A stretch of 5,537 nt of DNA from Candidatus Brockarchaeota archaeon (GTDB lineage: Archaea; Thermoproteota; EX4484-205; DTQO01), in the NCBI GenBank assembly GCA_017601265.1, contig JAFNJA010000040.1, positions 9,207-14,743 of the forward strand. Reading direction: 5' to 3'. A model generated the notes under the pieces. That model saw only the letters and a list, made by a program, of their open reading frames with translations. It did no database searches and was not told where the DNA came from. A program made the position numbers and the translations under genes. Of this stretch, positions 4,928 through 5,537 are shown in pieces (position 1 is the stretch's first letter; every line of letters begins with the position of its first letter).

Positions 4928-5537
4928 ATGCTAGACCCGATACTGCTCAGCAGGGCGGCCATATTCAGCAGCCTCCTCACTTTGCTGAGCGTCGGCCTAA
5001 CCTTAACGTACTTGACGACCAAGGTGCCGAACTTCGCCCACGGAGCGTACGCGGCGGTGGGCGCGTACGTCATCCTGACCGCGGTCAAGGTTTGGCAGGG
5101 GAACGCTTACCACTACCTAATCCTGGCCTTCCTGCTCGGCGGAACGATAGCCTTCGCCCAGTACGCCTTGGCGTTCAAGCCGCTCATAAGGAGGGGGGCT
5201 ACTACCGTCGGGCTTATGATAACCACCCTAGCGATCGAGTTCATACTCCTCTCGGCCCTCAACATCTACGCCGATTACCTTTCGAAGGAGCTCAAGGTAA
5301 AGTCAAGGTACTTCCATTTCTCGGCCTACGCCCTGAACATAGCGGGCATGAGGGGGCTCTTGGTCGTAGCCCCGACGCTGACCTTTGTTACGGTACTTTC
5401 GCTGCATCTCCTCCTGACGAGGACGAGGTTCGGGGTCGCCATGAGGGCGGCGATCGAGGACCCTTCCTTGGCGGGCACGATGGGCATAGACGTCAACAGG
5501 GTGTACGCGGTTTCTTGGTTCATATCCGGAGGGCTGG
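4928..5537 (+). CDS. livH: Branched-chain amino acid-type ABC transporter permease LivH (cut by right window edge)
   Basis: The first 203 residues of the membrane channel subunit; about 90-100 residues of a usual LivH remain outside the window. The first hydrophobic segment (about 8-30) runs into VPNFAHGAYAAVGAYV at 33-48, the hallmark 'NFAHG' block of LivH. Further hydrophobic segments occupy roughly 38-53, 62-82, 93-114 and 141-163. Residues 165-190 (TRFGVAMRAAIEDPSLAGTMGIDVN) form the cytoplasmic coupling loop that contacts LivG/LivF, matching the family pattern TRFGxAMRA...MGI. Polar residues 115-135 form an extracellular connection. ATG 4928 was chosen because the hydrophobic segment begins a few residues later, as in relatives. 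In-frame ATG 4850 would add 26 non-hydrophobic S/R-rich residues and include the putative promoter. The gene is divergent from livK; livM would be expected next to it. Confidence 0.94.
   Translation, partial: MLDPILLSRAAIFSSLLTLLSVGLTLTYLTTKVPNFAHGAYAAVGAYVILTAVKVWQGNAYHYLILAFLLGGTIAFAQYALAFKPLIRRGATTVGLMITTLAIEFILLSALNIYADYLSKELKVKSRYFHFSAYALNIAGMRGLLVVAPTLTFVTVLSLHLLLTRTRFGVAMRAAIEDPSLAGTMGIDVNRVYAVSWFISGGL

Noticed and set aside
4744..5088. Minus-strand open frame over the intergenic region and the livH start
   Set aside because: It runs antisense to the conserved LivH N-terminus and has no recognisable domain.

Overview
The window is most likely archaeal, and Thermoproteota-like or a relative is my best guess. 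This rests on compact GC-rich genes with many AGG arginine codons, GTG and TTG starts, and AT-rich elements resembling archaeal TATA boxes about 24-37 nt upstream of several start codons, which suggests leaderless or very short-leader transcripts. There are no obvious bacterial -35/-10 pairs. The lineage is an inference from sequence style, because no rRNA or other marker gene is present.

Layout. The right half is a branched-chain-amino-acid-type (HAAT/Liv family) ABC importer locus, arranged divergently. From a 231-nt intergenic region (4697-4927), the minus strand carries livK (substrate-binding protein, 3308-4696), livG (ATPase, 2515-3273) and livF (ATPase, 1800-2522). The plus strand carries livH (membrane permease), which runs off the right edge at 5537. 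A livM-type second permease would be expected beyond it. livG and livF overlap by 8 nt. A run of seven T residues lies between livK and livG and may reduce read-through.

Left of livF, on the same strand and with its own TATA-like element, is a 107-residue stand-alone Lrp/AsnC ligand-binding (RAM) domain protein with no DNA-binding domain (1403-1726). Further left are two Gfo/Idh/MocA-family dehydrogenases, one complete (294-1253) and one cut by the left edge (1-224). Each has its own TATA-like element.

How they fit together. LivK captures a small polar ligand (amino acid, amide or similar) outside the membrane. LivH and an unseen partner form the channel, and LivG/LivF hydrolyse ATP. The RAM protein may sense an amino acid and act through a partner regulator; this is inferred from position and fold only. 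The two oxidoreductases are a probable sugar or cyclitol metabolism module, and their link to the importer is not established.

I found no RNA gene, CRISPR array, mobile element or clearly novel system. The points most worth checking are the stand-alone RAM protein, the membrane-anchored coiled-coil stalk of LivK, a perfect 12-bp palindrome beside the livH promoter, and the opposite cofactor signatures of the two dehydrogenases.
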